Assembly: GCA_036227345.1 (NCBI GenBank)
Contig: CP109468.1
Coordinates: 4,650,001-4,714,000, forward strand
DNA: 64,000 nt
Direction: 5' to 3'
Origin: Streptomyces sp. NBC_01463
GTDB taxonomy: Bacteria; Actinomycetota; Actinomycetes; Streptomycetales; Streptomycetaceae
Each line of letters starts with the position of its first letter. The first letter of the stretch is position 1. Shown piece after piece: positions 18,926 through 27,246 of the stretch. Below the pieces are notes generated by a model. It was not told where the DNA came from. It ran no database searches and saw nothing but the letters and a program-made list of their open reading frames with translations. Position numbers and translations under genes: made by a program.

Positions 18926-18987
18926 GACGGGGCGGGCCCGCGCGTCCTCGGTCCGGTCCGGAGCGAGGAGGCGCGGGCCCGCCCGTC
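18926..18987. terminator. bidirectional terminator
   Basis: A 24-of-25-bp inverted repeat (18926-18950 with 18964-18987; one bulged G) fills the gap between the convergent MerR-PP2C and universal stress genes. The arms read GACGGGGCGGGCCCGCGC and its complement. It can stop transcription from both sides. Confidence 0.85.
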
Positions 18988-18988
18988 G

Positions 18989-19411
18989 TCAGTCGCGCAC
19001 CACGGTCACCGGACACGGCGCGTGCTGGGTGACGTGCAGGCTGACCGAGCCCAGCAGGGTGGCCTTGAAGCCGCTGAACCCGCGTGCGCCCACGACCAGC
19101 AGATTCGCGCCCTGGGCGCGGTCGAGCAGGGCCTGCGCCGGGTTGCCGATCACCACGATCTTGCTGACGGCGGCGGCGCCCGAGGCGCCCAGGGCCTCCT
19201 CCAGCGCCTCGGTGAGCGACACCGTGGCCAGGGCCTGCGGGTCGAAGTCCTCCGGCATGCCCGGCATCATGGACGCCCAGCTGGTGGCGGGGTACTCCCA
19301 GCTGTTGACGGCCTCCACCGTGTCACCGGTCAGCTCCGCCTGGCGTACGGCCCAGTGCAGCGCCTTGATCGACGACTCGGAGCCGTCCACGCCCACCACG
19401 ATCCTGCCCAT
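18989..19411 (-). CDS. universal stress protein (UspA family)
   Basis: 140 residues with a single Usp fold. The start ATG at 19411 is preceded by CTGGAGG. It opens with GRIVVGVDGSESSIKAL, and the ATP-binding loop G-2X-G-9X-G-S appears as GARGFSGFKATLLGSVS. This is the ATP-binding Usp type that accumulates in stress or hypoxia in actinomycetes. Upstream, two CGTACAAC repeats 17 bp apart (19466-19473, 19483-19490) flank the expected promoter, with TTGACT as a possible -35 on the minus strand. Confidence 0.95.
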   Translation of the reverse strand: MGRIVVGVDGSESSIKALHWAVRQAELTGDTVEAVNSWEYPATSWASMMPGMPEDFDPQALATVSLTEALEEALGASGAAAVSKIVVIGNPAQALLDRAQGANLLVVGARGFSGFKATLLGSVSLHVTQHAPCPVTVVRD

Positions 19412-19532
19412 CTCTGCCTCCAGCTCGGTTCGGCCCGCTCGTACGGGTGCGTCGCACGGGATGCCCGTACAACGCACCTTCTCGTACAACTGTAGTCAAA
19501 CCGGACGAAAGCATCGTCTCCGGGCCGGGCGG

Positions 19533-20186
19533 TCAGTCGATGCGGAGATCGGCCAGCTGCTGCTCGAAGGGGATCACTTCGTCGTCCAGGCCGAGGGCCC
19601 TGGACGCGCCGGAGACCGCCCGGCCGCCCGCGACCGCGTGTGCGAGCTCGCCGCCCGCGCGCCGGATGCGGGCCGGCAGTCCCTCGGTGTACTCGTCGCC
19701 CGACGAGCCCCAGTCCTCCGACGCGGCGTACACCGACGTCGGCAGGGTCACGGCCCTCAGATAGGCGAAGAGCGGACGCATCGCGTGCTCCAGCACCAGC
19801 GAGTGCCGGGCGGTGCCGCCGGTCGCCGCGACGACGACGGGCTTGCCGGTCAGCGCGGTGTTCTCGACGAGGTCGAAGAACGACTTGAACAGTCCGCTGT
19901 AGGAGGCGGTGAAGACCGGGGTGACGGCGATCAGCCCGTCGGCCCCCGCCACCGCGCCGATCGCCTCCGCCAGCGTGGCCGACGGGAAGCCGGAGACCAG
20001 GTTGCCGGCGATGTCGACGGCCAGGTCACGCAGTTCGATCACCCGGACCTCGACGGCACGGTCCTGCTCCGCCTCCAGCCGTTCCCGGGTGGCCGCCGCC
20101 AGCCGGTCGGCCAGCAGCCTGGTCGACGAGGGGCTGCTCAGGCCGGCCGAGACGGCGACGATCCTCAGCGGTTCGGTGGCGAACAC
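19533..20186 (-). CDS. NADPH-dependent FMN reductase (CE1759 family)
   Basis: 217-residue flavodoxin-like reductase starting at GTG 20186, with GAAGGAG overlapping the stop of the preceding monooxygenase gene. It opens with RIVAVSAGLSSPSSTRLLAD, the phosphate-binding loop of NADPH:FMN reductases, and has GLIAVTPVFTASYSGLFKSF. It supplies reduced flavin to the LLM oxidoreductase encoded 4 bp upstream. CE1758/CE1759 pairs are known as partner genes; their natural substrate is not. Confidence 0.92.
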   Translation of the reverse strand: MFATEPLRIVAVSAGLSSPSSTRLLADRLAAATRERLEAEQDRAVEVRVIELRDLAVDIAGNLVSGFPSATLAEAIGAVAGADGLIAVTPVFTASYSGLFKSFFDLVENTALTGKPVVVAATGGTARHSLVLEHAMRPLFAYLRAVTLPTSVYAASEDWGSSGDEYTEGLPARIRRAGGELAHAVAGGRAVSGASRALGLDDEVIPFEQQLADLRID

Positions 20187-20190
20187 GGTG

Positions 20191-21285
20191 TCAGCTCTCC
20201 TTCGTGACAGCGGCGGCGGCGGCGACGGCCGCCGGGTGCAGCGGCGCGGACTCGGGGACCCCGGCCGGCCGCAGGCTGGCGAACTCCTTGCGCAGCACCG
20301 GCACGACCTCCTCGCCGAGGATGTCGAGCTGCTCCAGGACGGTCTTGAGCGGCAGTCCCGCGTGGTCCATCAGGAACAACTGGCGCTGGTAGTCGCCGAC
20401 GGCGTCCCGGAAGGACAGCGTGCGCTCGATGACCTCCTGCGGGGAGCCGACGGTCAGCGGGGTCTGCCGGGTGAAGTCCTCCATCGACGGCCCGTGCCCG
20501 TAGACCGGCGCGTTGTCGAAGTACGGGCGGAACTCCCGTACCGCGTCCTGCGAGTTCTTCCGCATGAACACCTGGCCGCCGAGGCCCACGATGGCCTGCT
20601 CGGCGGTGCCGTGCCCGTAGTGGGCGTAGCGCTGCCGGTAGAGCGCCACCATCTTCTTCGTGTGCTCGATGGGCCAGAAGATGTTGTTGTGGAAGAAGCC
20701 GTCGCCGTAGTACGCGGCCTGCTCGGCGATCTCCGGGGAGCGGATGGAGCCGTGCCAGACGAACGGCGGTACGCCGTCCAGCGGTCGCGGGGTCGCGGTG
20801 AAGGACTGGAGCGGCGTACGGAACTTCCCCTCCCAGTCGACGACGTCCTCACGCCACAGCCGGTGCAGCAGGGCGTAGTTCTCGACGGCGAGCGGGATGC
20901 CCTGGCGGATGTCCTTGCCGAACCAGGGGTAGACCGGTCCGGTGTTGCCGCGGCCCATCATCAGGTCGACGCGGCCGTCGGCGAGGTGCTGGAGCGTGGC
21001 GTAGTCCTCGGCGATCTTCACCGGGTCGTTGGTGGTGATCAGGGTCGTCGAGGTGGACAGGATGATGCGCTCGGTGCGGGCGGCGATGTAGCCGAGGGTG
21101 GTCGTCGGCGAGGAGGGGACGAACGGCGGGTTGTGGTGCTCGCCGGTCGCGAAGACGTCGAGGCCGACCTCCTCGGCCTTCCGTGCGATGGCGACGGTGG
21201 CCTTGATCCGCTCGTGCTCGCTCGGCGTCGTGCCGGTCGTCGGGTCGGTGGTGACGTCTCCGACGGTGAAGATCCCGAACTGCAT
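20191..21285 (-). CDS. LLM-class flavin-dependent oxidoreductase (CE1758 family)
   Basis: 364 residues, a luciferase-like TIM-barrel monooxygenase (MQFGIFTVGDVTTDPTTG start; GHHNPPFVPSSP-type substrate loop; GRVDLMMGRGNTGPVYPW). It uses reduced FMN from the next gene to oxidise a small substrate. The two genes form a tight operon with a 5-bp gap between stop and start. A tandem heptamer GTTGAACGTTGAAC lies 31 bp upstream and may bind a redox or MarR-type regulator. Confidence 0.93.
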   Translation of the reverse strand: MQFGIFTVGDVTTDPTTGTTPSEHERIKATVAIARKAEEVGLDVFATGEHHNPPFVPSSPTTTLGYIAARTERIILSTSTTLITTNDPVKIAEDYATLQHLADGRVDLMMGRGNTGPVYPWFGKDIRQGIPLAVENYALLHRLWREDVVDWEGKFRTPLQSFTATPRPLDGVPPFVWHGSIRSPEIAEQAAYYGDGFFHNNIFWPIEHTKKMVALYRQRYAHYGHGTAEQAIVGLGGQVFMRKNSQDAVREFRPYFDNAPVYGHGPSMEDFTRQTPLTVGSPQEVIERTLSFRDAVGDYQRQLFLMDHAGLPLKTVLEQLDILGEEVVPVLRKEFASLRPAGVPESAPLHPAAVAAAAAVTKES

Positions 21286-21316
21286 GGCGCCCGCCTCCAG
21301 GTGATCGCTTCAGGTG

Positions 21317-21330
21317 GTTGAACGTTGAAC
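21317..21330. promoter_or_regulatory. tandem heptamer before LLM/FMN-reductase operon
   Basis: Two contiguous copies of GTTGAAC stand 31 bp in front of the LLM gene's start codon, in a locally AT-rich stretch that should hold the promoter. A possible regulator site; no regulator gene is adjacent. Confidence 0.4.
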
Positions 21331-21367
21331 TATCTGAACACACCCTACAACGGAGCACCCCTCCTCC

Positions 21368-23071
21368 CTATTCCGCCGCCACCGGACCCCGCCCGCGCTG
21401 CTCCTCCACCCAGCGGTTGGCCCGCTCGATGGCCTCGCGCTGGGCCCCGAAGATCTCCTCGCGGGCGGGCACCACCCGGTCGTCGCCCAGCTCGGCGGTG
21501 AGGCCGGTCCGGCGCAGCACCGCCAGCAGCGTCGGCTGCACCCCCGCCAGATAGAGCCGCCCGCCATGGGCGTCCAGCTCGTCGGCGTACCGGCTGAGCA
21601 GCTTGACCACCGCGGAGGAGGGCACCTCGGGCGTGGTGCGCAGCGCCAGCACCACGGCGGAGCCGCGCGCCTGCGAGACGTCGGGCCACTGGGCGTCGAT
21701 CCGGGGCGCCTCGGCGAAGAGGCTCGTCCCCGCGTAGAAGAGGACACGCACCTCGCCGGGCCCGACCCGCGAGGGCGGATCGGTGAACCGCCAGCTCCCG
21801 GGCCCGGCGCCGGGTTCGAGCCCGCGCAGTCCGCTCTGCCGGGCCGCCTGCACGCAGTACAGCAGCAGTGAGAGCAGCGCCCCGATCACGATGGCCTGCT
21901 GGAGGGGCAGCTGGGTGGTGGCGACGAACGTGACGGTCATCGCGGCGGCCGACAGCCACGACGTGCGCAGCACCAGCAGGATGTCCTTGCGGCGGCCCCG
22001 GATGAGCTCGCAGCCGATCACGATGATCAGGCCGCCGATGACCGGCATCGGGATCCGCTCGGCGAGCGAGCCGAGCGTCAGCACCAGCAGCGCCAGCCAC
22101 ACCCCCGCGAAGATGCCCGCCCACCGGGTGCGCGCGCCCGCGCTGACGGCGACCCCGGTCCGGGACATGGAACCGCCGGCGGGCAGCGCGCCGAACAGCC
22201 CGCCGCCGATGTTGCCGATCCCCTGGGCGACGAAGTCCCCGTCGACCGAGGACTTGGAGCCGTCCGGGTTGCGGACCGTCGGACCGATCGACGCCGCCTG
22301 GGCCAGGGCGACGAGCGCGACCGCGAAGGCCCCGGGCAGCAGCGAACCGACGGCGGACAGGTCCGGGGCGGTGAAGTGCGGCAGCGCCGCCGGGATGTGC
22401 GCGATGTCCCGGGCCAGCTCCACATCGACGGAGAGCAGCCCGACGCCGAGACTGACGGCGACCAGGGCGACCAGGATCGCCACCGGCTCCAGCCGCTTGA
22501 CCAGCCTGACGAGCGCCCACACGGCGACCGTCACCAGGGCCGTCAGGGTGGTGGTGAGCTTCCAGTCGCCGGCGTGGACCACCCAGTCGGCCAACTGGGT
22601 GAGGCGGTTGTGCCCGTCGGGCTTGTAGCCGGTGGCGTCGTCGAGCGAACCGGTGATGATCTGGAGCGCGATCCCGGTCGAGAAGCCGGTCATCACGGCG
22701 TTGGAGACGAAGCTCATCACCGCACCGAGCTTCAGCAGCCCCAGCACCACCATGATCAGCCCCGCGAGCACGGCGACGGTGGCGATGTTCCCCGCGTCCT
22801 TGGGGTCCAGGTGCGCCCCGGACAGCACGCTCTGCGAAGTCAGGGCGATGGCGGAGGTGAGGGTCGTGACCATCAGCACGGTACGGGCGAAGAACGACCC
22901 CAGGATCGTCGGCACGACGCCCGCGTAGATGCCGGTGACCGGGTTGAATCCGCCGATCGCCGCGTAGGCCATGCCCTCGGGGATCGAGAAGAGTCCCGTG
23001 ACCAGCCCGGCCGACACATCGGCAGGCGTGGGCCGTCCCAGCGCCGCCTTCTTCCCGCCCGCCTCGCTCAT
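21368..23071 (-). CDS. SulP-family anion transporter with STAS domain
   Basis: 567 residues. About the first 400 form the SulP/SLC26 membrane domain: the signature FSIPEGMAYAAIGGFNPVTGIYAG is near the N-terminus and a second conserved block GDFVAQGIGNIGGGLFGALP near 240. A linker leads to a C-terminal STAS domain (about 440-560) that regulates such carriers. Substrates in the family are sulfate, bicarbonate or other anions; no carbonic anhydrase or sulfate gene is adjacent to decide. The gene diverges from trpS. Confidence 0.92.
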   Translation of the reverse strand: MSEAGGKKAALGRPTPADVSAGLVTGLFSIPEGMAYAAIGGFNPVTGIYAGVVPTILGSFFARTVLMVTTLTSAIALTSQSVLSGAHLDPKDAGNIATVAVLAGLIMVVLGLLKLGAVMSFVSNAVMTGFSTGIALQIITGSLDDATGYKPDGHNRLTQLADWVVHAGDWKLTTTLTALVTVAVWALVRLVKRLEPVAILVALVAVSLGVGLLSVDVELARDIAHIPAALPHFTAPDLSAVGSLLPGAFAVALVALAQAASIGPTVRNPDGSKSSVDGDFVAQGIGNIGGGLFGALPAGGSMSRTGVAVSAGARTRWAGIFAGVWLALLVLTLGSLAERIPMPVIGGLIIVIGCELIRGRRKDILLVLRTSWLSAAAMTVTFVATTQLPLQQAIVIGALLSLLLYCVQAARQSGLRGLEPGAGPGSWRFTDPPSRVGPGEVRVLFYAGTSLFAEAPRIDAQWPDVSQARGSAVVLALRTTPEVPSSAVVKLLSRYADELDAHGGRLYLAGVQPTLLAVLRRTGLTAELGDDRVVPAREEIFGAQREAIERANRWVEEQRGRGPVAAE

Positions 23072-23351
23072 GACAACTCAGTAGAACCCGGTCGGGTTAT
23101 GTCCGCACTTCATCACCATGGGGGGAGCCGGGAGCCCGGCGGGGCTGTCCCCCTTGCGGGTGATGGCCGTGCGGTGACGGGCACCGGGCACCCCCGGGTC
23201 ACGGACCGCTGATGGGCCCGGGCAGGGCGAGACCGCCCGGCAGGCGTACGTCCCGAAGTCCTGGCCCGGGCCGTCAGCCGATCCGTGTGTCCGCGGCGAC
23301 GGCGCCGGGAATTCCCGCGACCCGGTTCACCTCCTCGGCTACGCTCGGTCC

Positions 23352-23393
23352 ATGACCTCCGTACCGTGCCGGAACTGGTGGCGCTCCTCCTAG
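23352..23393 (+). CDS. trpS leader peptide with tandem Trp codons
   Basis: A 13-codon ORF, MTSVPCRNWWRSS, with two adjacent TGG codons (23376-23381) in a 126-bp leader before the trpS start codon. A -10-like TACGCT ends at 23345, which would put the transcript start at or next to the ATG, so the leader peptide may be translated without a ribosome-binding site. Tryptophan is the rarest residue, so adjacent Trp codons in so short an ORF are a strong sign of an attenuator peptide. Confidence 0.88.
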   Translation: MTSVPCRNWWRSS

Positions 23394-23449
23394 GAGCGGC
23401 CACCTCCTCAGCGCGGGACCAGGGCCGTTCGCCACGGACGGCCCTTTTT
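23376..23449 (+). terminator. ribosome-mediated transcription attenuator of trpS
   Basis: Hairpin A (23377-23404) folds GGTGGCGCTCC with GGAGCGGCCACC (one bulge) across both Trp codons and the leader stop. Hairpin B is a terminator: AGGGCCGT (23421-23428) with ACGGCCCT (23438-23445), followed by five T's (23445-23449). CGGCC in the 3' arm of A (23397-23401) can instead pair with GGCCG in the 5' arm of B (23423-23427). A ribosome stalled on the Trp codons would block A, free this antiterminator and let trpS be transcribed. Confidence 0.85.
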
Positions 23450-23519
23450 CTCCGCCCTCTTCCGGTCGGGCCCGGCGGGGTCGTCCTCCACGCACACACC
23501 ATCGCGAGGAGAGACCCCC

Positions 23520-24563
23520 ATGACCACCGCACTCAGCGCCCCCGCCACCCTCGACGAGCGGATCCGCCGGGACCCCGGCAGCTTCCGTGTCCTGAGCGGT
23601 GACCGGCCCACCGGGGCGCTCCATCTCGGGCACTACTTCGGCACCCTCCACAACCGGGTACGCCTCCAGGACCTCGGGGTGGAGACGTTCATCGTCATTC
23701 CCGACTACCAGGTGCTGACCGACAGAGACGTCGCCGAGCGGCTCACCGCGACCGTCGAGGGGCTGCTGCTGGACTATCTGGCCGTCGGCATCGACCCGGA
23801 CCGATCGGTGATCTTCAACCACAGTGCCGTTCCCGCGCTCAACCAGTTGCTGCTGCCGTTCCTGAGCCTGGTCTCCGTCGCCGAGCTGGGCCGCAACCCC
23901 ACGGTCAAGGACGAGATCGCGCACTCCCGGCAGGCGTCCGTCAGCGGTCTGATGTTCACCTATCCGGTCCACCAGGCGGCCGACATCCTGTTCTGCAAGG
24001 GCAATCTGGTGCCGGTCGGCCAGGACCAGCTGCCCCACCTCGAAGTGGCCCGGACCGTGGCCCGGCGGTTCAACGAGCGGTACGGGCCCGTCTTCCCGGA
24101 ACCCGAGGCGCTGCTCTCCGCCGCGCCGCAGCTGCTCGGCACCGACGGCACCAAGATGAGCAAGAGCCGTGCCAACTCCATCGCCCTGAGCGCCGACGAG
24201 GACACGACGGCGCGGCTGGTCAAGGGGGCGGTGACGGACGCCGAGCGGCACATCACGTACGACCCCGAGGGGCGGCCCGGGGTGTCCGGTCTGGTCCTGC
24301 TCGCCGCGCTCTGTCTCGGCCGGGACCCGCACACCGTGGCCGAGGAGATCGGCGGCGGGGGCGCGGCGGTGCTGAAGCGGACGGTGACCGACGCGGTCAA
24401 CAGCCGGATGGCGCCGCTGCGGGCCCGACGGGCTGAGTACGCACGGGACATGGGGTACGTACGGGCCGTGCTGCGCGCCGGCAACGAGCGAGCGAACGCC
24501 CATGCCGACGCGACCCTGGCGGAGGTGCGGGAGGCGATGGGGGGCCCGGTCCCGGCCCTCTAG
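23520..24563 (+). CDS. trpS: tryptophanyl-tRNA synthetase
   Basis: 347-residue class I synthetase. Its HIGH-type motif is HLGH (residues 35-38, in RPTGALHLGHYFGTLHN) and its KMSKS loop is at 212-216 (GTDGTKMSKSRANS). It charges tRNA-Trp. Control by a Trp-codon leader and terminator matches what has been reported for the auxiliary, indolmycin-resistant TrpRS of Streptomyces coelicolor, so this is probably the inducible second TrpRS and not the housekeeping copy (inference). A GAGGAG ribosome-binding site precedes the ATG. The stop codon shares CTAG with the stop of the convergent exonuclease gene. Confidence 0.95.
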   Translation: MTTALSAPATLDERIRRDPGSFRVLSGDRPTGALHLGHYFGTLHNRVRLQDLGVETFIVIPDYQVLTDRDVAERLTATVEGLLLDYLAVGIDPDRSVIFNHSAVPALNQLLLPFLSLVSVAELGRNPTVKDEIAHSRQASVSGLMFTYPVHQAADILFCKGNLVPVGQDQLPHLEVARTVARRFNERYGPVFPEPEALLSAAPQLLGTDGTKMSKSRANSIALSADEDTTARLVKGAVTDAERHITYDPEGRPGVSGLVLLAALCLGRDPHTVAEEIGGGGAAVLKRTVTDAVNSRMAPLRARRAEYARDMGYVRAVLRAGNERANAHADATLAEVREAMGGPVPAL

Positions 24564-25138
24564 GGAGCGTCCGGGGACGGCCATCCGCCGCGGGCCACGA
24601 GATCCAGGATCAGGGCCGCGATGTTCCACGCGTCGTCCGCGCCGCTGTGGTGGCGGCCCTCCAGCGGGAGATCCGCGAACCGGAGGGCCTGCGCCATGCC
24701 GGGGCGCTTGCGCAGGCCGTGCGTGGCGGTGAAGGGGATCTTGGCGTTGGTGTGGCGGTGGCCGAAGGGGTAGGGAGTGCCGGTCGCCAGGCACTGGTGG
24801 GTGAACTGCTTGCGGTCGTAGTCGCCCCAGCTGGCCCAGGGGCGGGCGCCGGCCGCGTGCTCGGCGGCCAGCAGACGGCAGGCGTCCGCGAAGGGGAGGC
24901 CGGTCTCCACCTCCGCCTGGGTGAGCCCGGTCAGTCCGGTGCAGAAGGCGCTGACCGCCGACCGGGCCGGCCGGACCAGGACGCGGTGGCGGGCCAGACG
25001 CTCGCGGGCCCGCAGATCGACGACCGTCAGCCCGATCTCGATGATCTCGCTCACCGCGCCGGGCGGCGGCTGCCCCTCCCAGCAGGTCGCCTCGATGTCG
25101 ACGACGTTGAGGAGGCTCGGCTCCGGTCCCTTGTCCAT
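24560..25138 (-). CDS. DEDDh 3'-5' exonuclease (KapD/ERI-like)
   Basis: 192 residues from ATG 25138. The exonuclease motifs are DIEATC (Asp14, Glu16), an internal SWGDYDRKQF Asp, and a C-terminal HHSGADDAWNIAAL supplying the catalytic His and Asp. This is the ERI-1/KapD-like branch of DEDDh exonucleases, acting on RNA or DNA 3' ends in the cytoplasm. It follows the channel-like gene by 86 bp on the same strand and may be read through from that cluster. Confidence 0.9.
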   Translation of the reverse strand: MDKGPEPSLLNVVDIEATCWEGQPPPGAVSEIIEIGLTVVDLRARERLARHRVLVRPARSAVSAFCTGLTGLTQAEVETGLPFADACRLLAAEHAAGARPWASWGDYDRKQFTHQCLATGTPYPFGHRHTNAKIPFTATHGLRKRPGMAQALRFADLPLEGRHHSGADDAWNIAALILDLVARGGWPSPDAP

Positions 25139-25224
25139 GGAGGGCAGAGTAGGAGGACGTGACCGTGCCCGGCACCCGGATTTCCCGGCACCCGGATGCG
25201 CTCCCGGCACCGTCCGCGCTGCCA

Positions 25225-27216
25225 TCAGCGCCGGGACAACGAGCTCCGCCTGCGCAGGAGTTCAGCCAGGCCGCGGCGGGTCGCGGCGATCACCACACGG
25301 TCCGTGGGCTGGAGGACGTAGCCGGGGTGCAGGTTCCACACCAGCCCGCCGGGCCGGCCCTCGGCGTCCGGGCCCGTGCCGGCCAGGTCGGGGCGGCGGT
25401 CGGCGGGCGGGGCCACGTCCAGGGCGAGGACCCGCCAGGCGCCGGCCCGGAACGCCTGCTCCACCGTCCGGCCCTCCAGCTGCGGATGCCCGGCCACCTC
25501 GATGGCGGCGAACAGCATCACCTTCCGCTCGACCGGCACCGCGCCCAGGATCTGGCGGCCCATCATGGCGACGGCGAACGAAGGCGCCGCCAGATGGGAG
25601 ACCGACCGGGAGCGGGTCAGCGCGTGCGGGTGCGCGGTGCGCAGGGTGCGGTAGACGGCGGTGGCGAACTCGTCGTCGAACAGCCGCAGCGACACCCGCA
25701 GATCCGGCTTGACCGAGCGGGCGTACAGCGCGGCCTCCAGGTTCGTGGTGTCGATGCTGGTCAGGGCGAGCAGGGCGCGGGACCGCCGGATCTTCGCGGC
25801 CTCCAGGACGCCCTCCTGGGTGACGTCGCCGAGGACCACCGGTACGTGCAGCCGCCGGGCCACCGGGATGCCGCGGGCGTCCGGGTCGTCCTCCACGCAC
25901 ACCACGGGGATGCCGAGTTCGCGCAGCTGGACCAGGACGCGGGTGCCGATCTTGCCGAGGCCGAGCAGCACCACGTGTCCGGACAGGCCGCGCGGCGGGC
26001 GGCGCAGCGAGGAGGCGGTCCGGAGCGATCCGAAGGCCTCCAGCACCCCCGCCACCAGCAGCGGCAGCAGCATCAGACCGGCGACCCCGGACAGGATCTG
26101 GATGACCTGGCGGGCGGTCGGGTCGCCGATCGCCGGGTCGCCCATCGCGAACAGGTCGAGCAGCGTCAGATAGGCGGCGTGCAGCGGATGGTCCCCGGTG
26201 GTGAACGTGGACGCCACGGTCAGCCCGAGGACGGCCGTGCCCACGCCCAGCGCGGACCAGCGCAGCCGGCGGGAGAAGACCTGGCTCAGCGGGGCGCCCC
26301 GGCCGCCCATCCGGGGCCGCCGGCCCGAGGTGCCCGGCCGGCTGACCGCCTCCAGGACGACGGTGCCACGGCCGCCCGCGGCCGCCACCTGTGCCCGGTC
26401 GGGCAGGAGCTGGGGCCCTTCGTCGCCGCTGCTGTCCGAGCCCTCGGTGCCGGCCGGGTCATGGGTGGTGGAGGAGAGCAGGGCCAGGGTGCACAGGCCC
26501 GGGTCGGCGGTCTGGCCGGCCCGGGGCGGGGTGCGTTCGGCCGCACGCAGGAGCAGGCCCTCGGCCTGGATCACCTTGCTGGAACCGGAGAGCGCGGTCG
26601 CCGCGAGGGCGGGGGCCGCGGTATCGGCGTCGGACAGGACCGTGGTGGAGGCGTCCAGCGCGGTCGCGTCGAGGCCCGGTGAGGCGACGGCGGCCGCCTG
26701 GTCGAGGAGGGCCTCCAGATGCTGGCCGAGCTTGCGGTTGTAGAGCCGGATCACCAGCCGGACCCGGGGATTGAGCCGGCGGGCGGTCAGCGCGGCGCGG
26801 ATGTTGCGCTCGTCGTCGTCGTAGACGAGGGCCAGCGCGGCGGCCGTGTCGACGCCCGCCTCCTCGAACGCCTCGTCGGACGGCTCCGCCGCCTGGAGGA
26901 TGCGGATCGCCTCCACGCCCGCGTTCGTGTCACTGTCGCCGCCCCCGGAACCGCCGTTGCCGAGGCCGCCGTTGCGGTTCATCGCCGACGACATCCGGCC
27001 GAACAGGGCGGCCGCCCGGCCGCGCCCGGTCAGCGGCAGCTCCGCTCTCGCGGTGCCCGGCTCCGGCGGCAGGACGAGGGTGACCCGCTCCCCGTACACG
27101 TAACGCAGCTCCACGGCGAGCCGCTGTGCGAGTGCGTCGTCGCCGCAGACGACCATGTGTCCGGAGAACGGGGAGCGTTGGGGCTGCTGCGGAAGTGGGG
27201 GCACATGACCCAGCAT
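25225..27216 (-). CDS. RCK-TM-pore-TM-RCK channel-like protein (TrkA-N domains)
   Basis: 663 residues. An N-terminal Rossmann/RCK domain opens with HMVVCGDDALAQRLAVEL. Two membrane helices (about 316-336 and 375-396) bracket a re-entrant pore-like stretch LTLLDLFAMGDPAIGD (about 350-367). A second RCK domain follows from about 410 (HVVLLGLGKIGTRVLVQL). The layout is that of ligand-gated ion channels, but the K+ filter TVGYG is absent, so ion choice is open. A Gly/Ser-rich spacer (GNGGSGGGDSD) lies within the first half. It starts 30 bp behind the DUF3686 ATPase stop and so belongs to the flotillin cluster. Confidence 0.85.
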   Translation of the reverse strand: MLGHVPPLPQQPQRSPFSGHMVVCGDDALAQRLAVELRYVYGERVTLVLPPEPGTARAELPLTGRGRAAALFGRMSSAMNRNGGLGNGGSGGGDSDTNAGVEAIRILQAAEPSDEAFEEAGVDTAAALALVYDDDERNIRAALTARRLNPRVRLVIRLYNRKLGQHLEALLDQAAAVASPGLDATALDASTTVLSDADTAAPALAATALSGSSKVIQAEGLLLRAAERTPPRAGQTADPGLCTLALLSSTTHDPAGTEGSDSSGDEGPQLLPDRAQVAAAGGRGTVVLEAVSRPGTSGRRPRMGGRGAPLSQVFSRRLRWSALGVGTAVLGLTVASTFTTGDHPLHAAYLTLLDLFAMGDPAIGDPTARQVIQILSGVAGLMLLPLLVAGVLEAFGSLRTASSLRRPPRGLSGHVVLLGLGKIGTRVLVQLRELGIPVVCVEDDPDARGIPVARRLHVPVVLGDVTQEGVLEAAKIRRSRALLALTSIDTTNLEAALYARSVKPDLRVSLRLFDDEFATAVYRTLRTAHPHALTRSRSVSHLAAPSFAVAMMGRQILGAVPVERKVMLFAAIEVAGHPQLEGRTVEQAFRAGAWRVLALDVAPPADRRPDLAGTGPDAEGRPGGLVWNLHPGYVLQPTDRVVIAATRRGLAELLRRRSSLSRR

Positions 27217-27246
27217 GCCCTGCTCCCTTCGGAAGTCCGGTACGGA

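Noticed and set aside
21800..21840. GGTTCGAGCCC, resembling a tRNA T-arm
   Set aside because: It lies inside the SulP coding sequence, and no acceptor stem or anticodon arm surrounds it.
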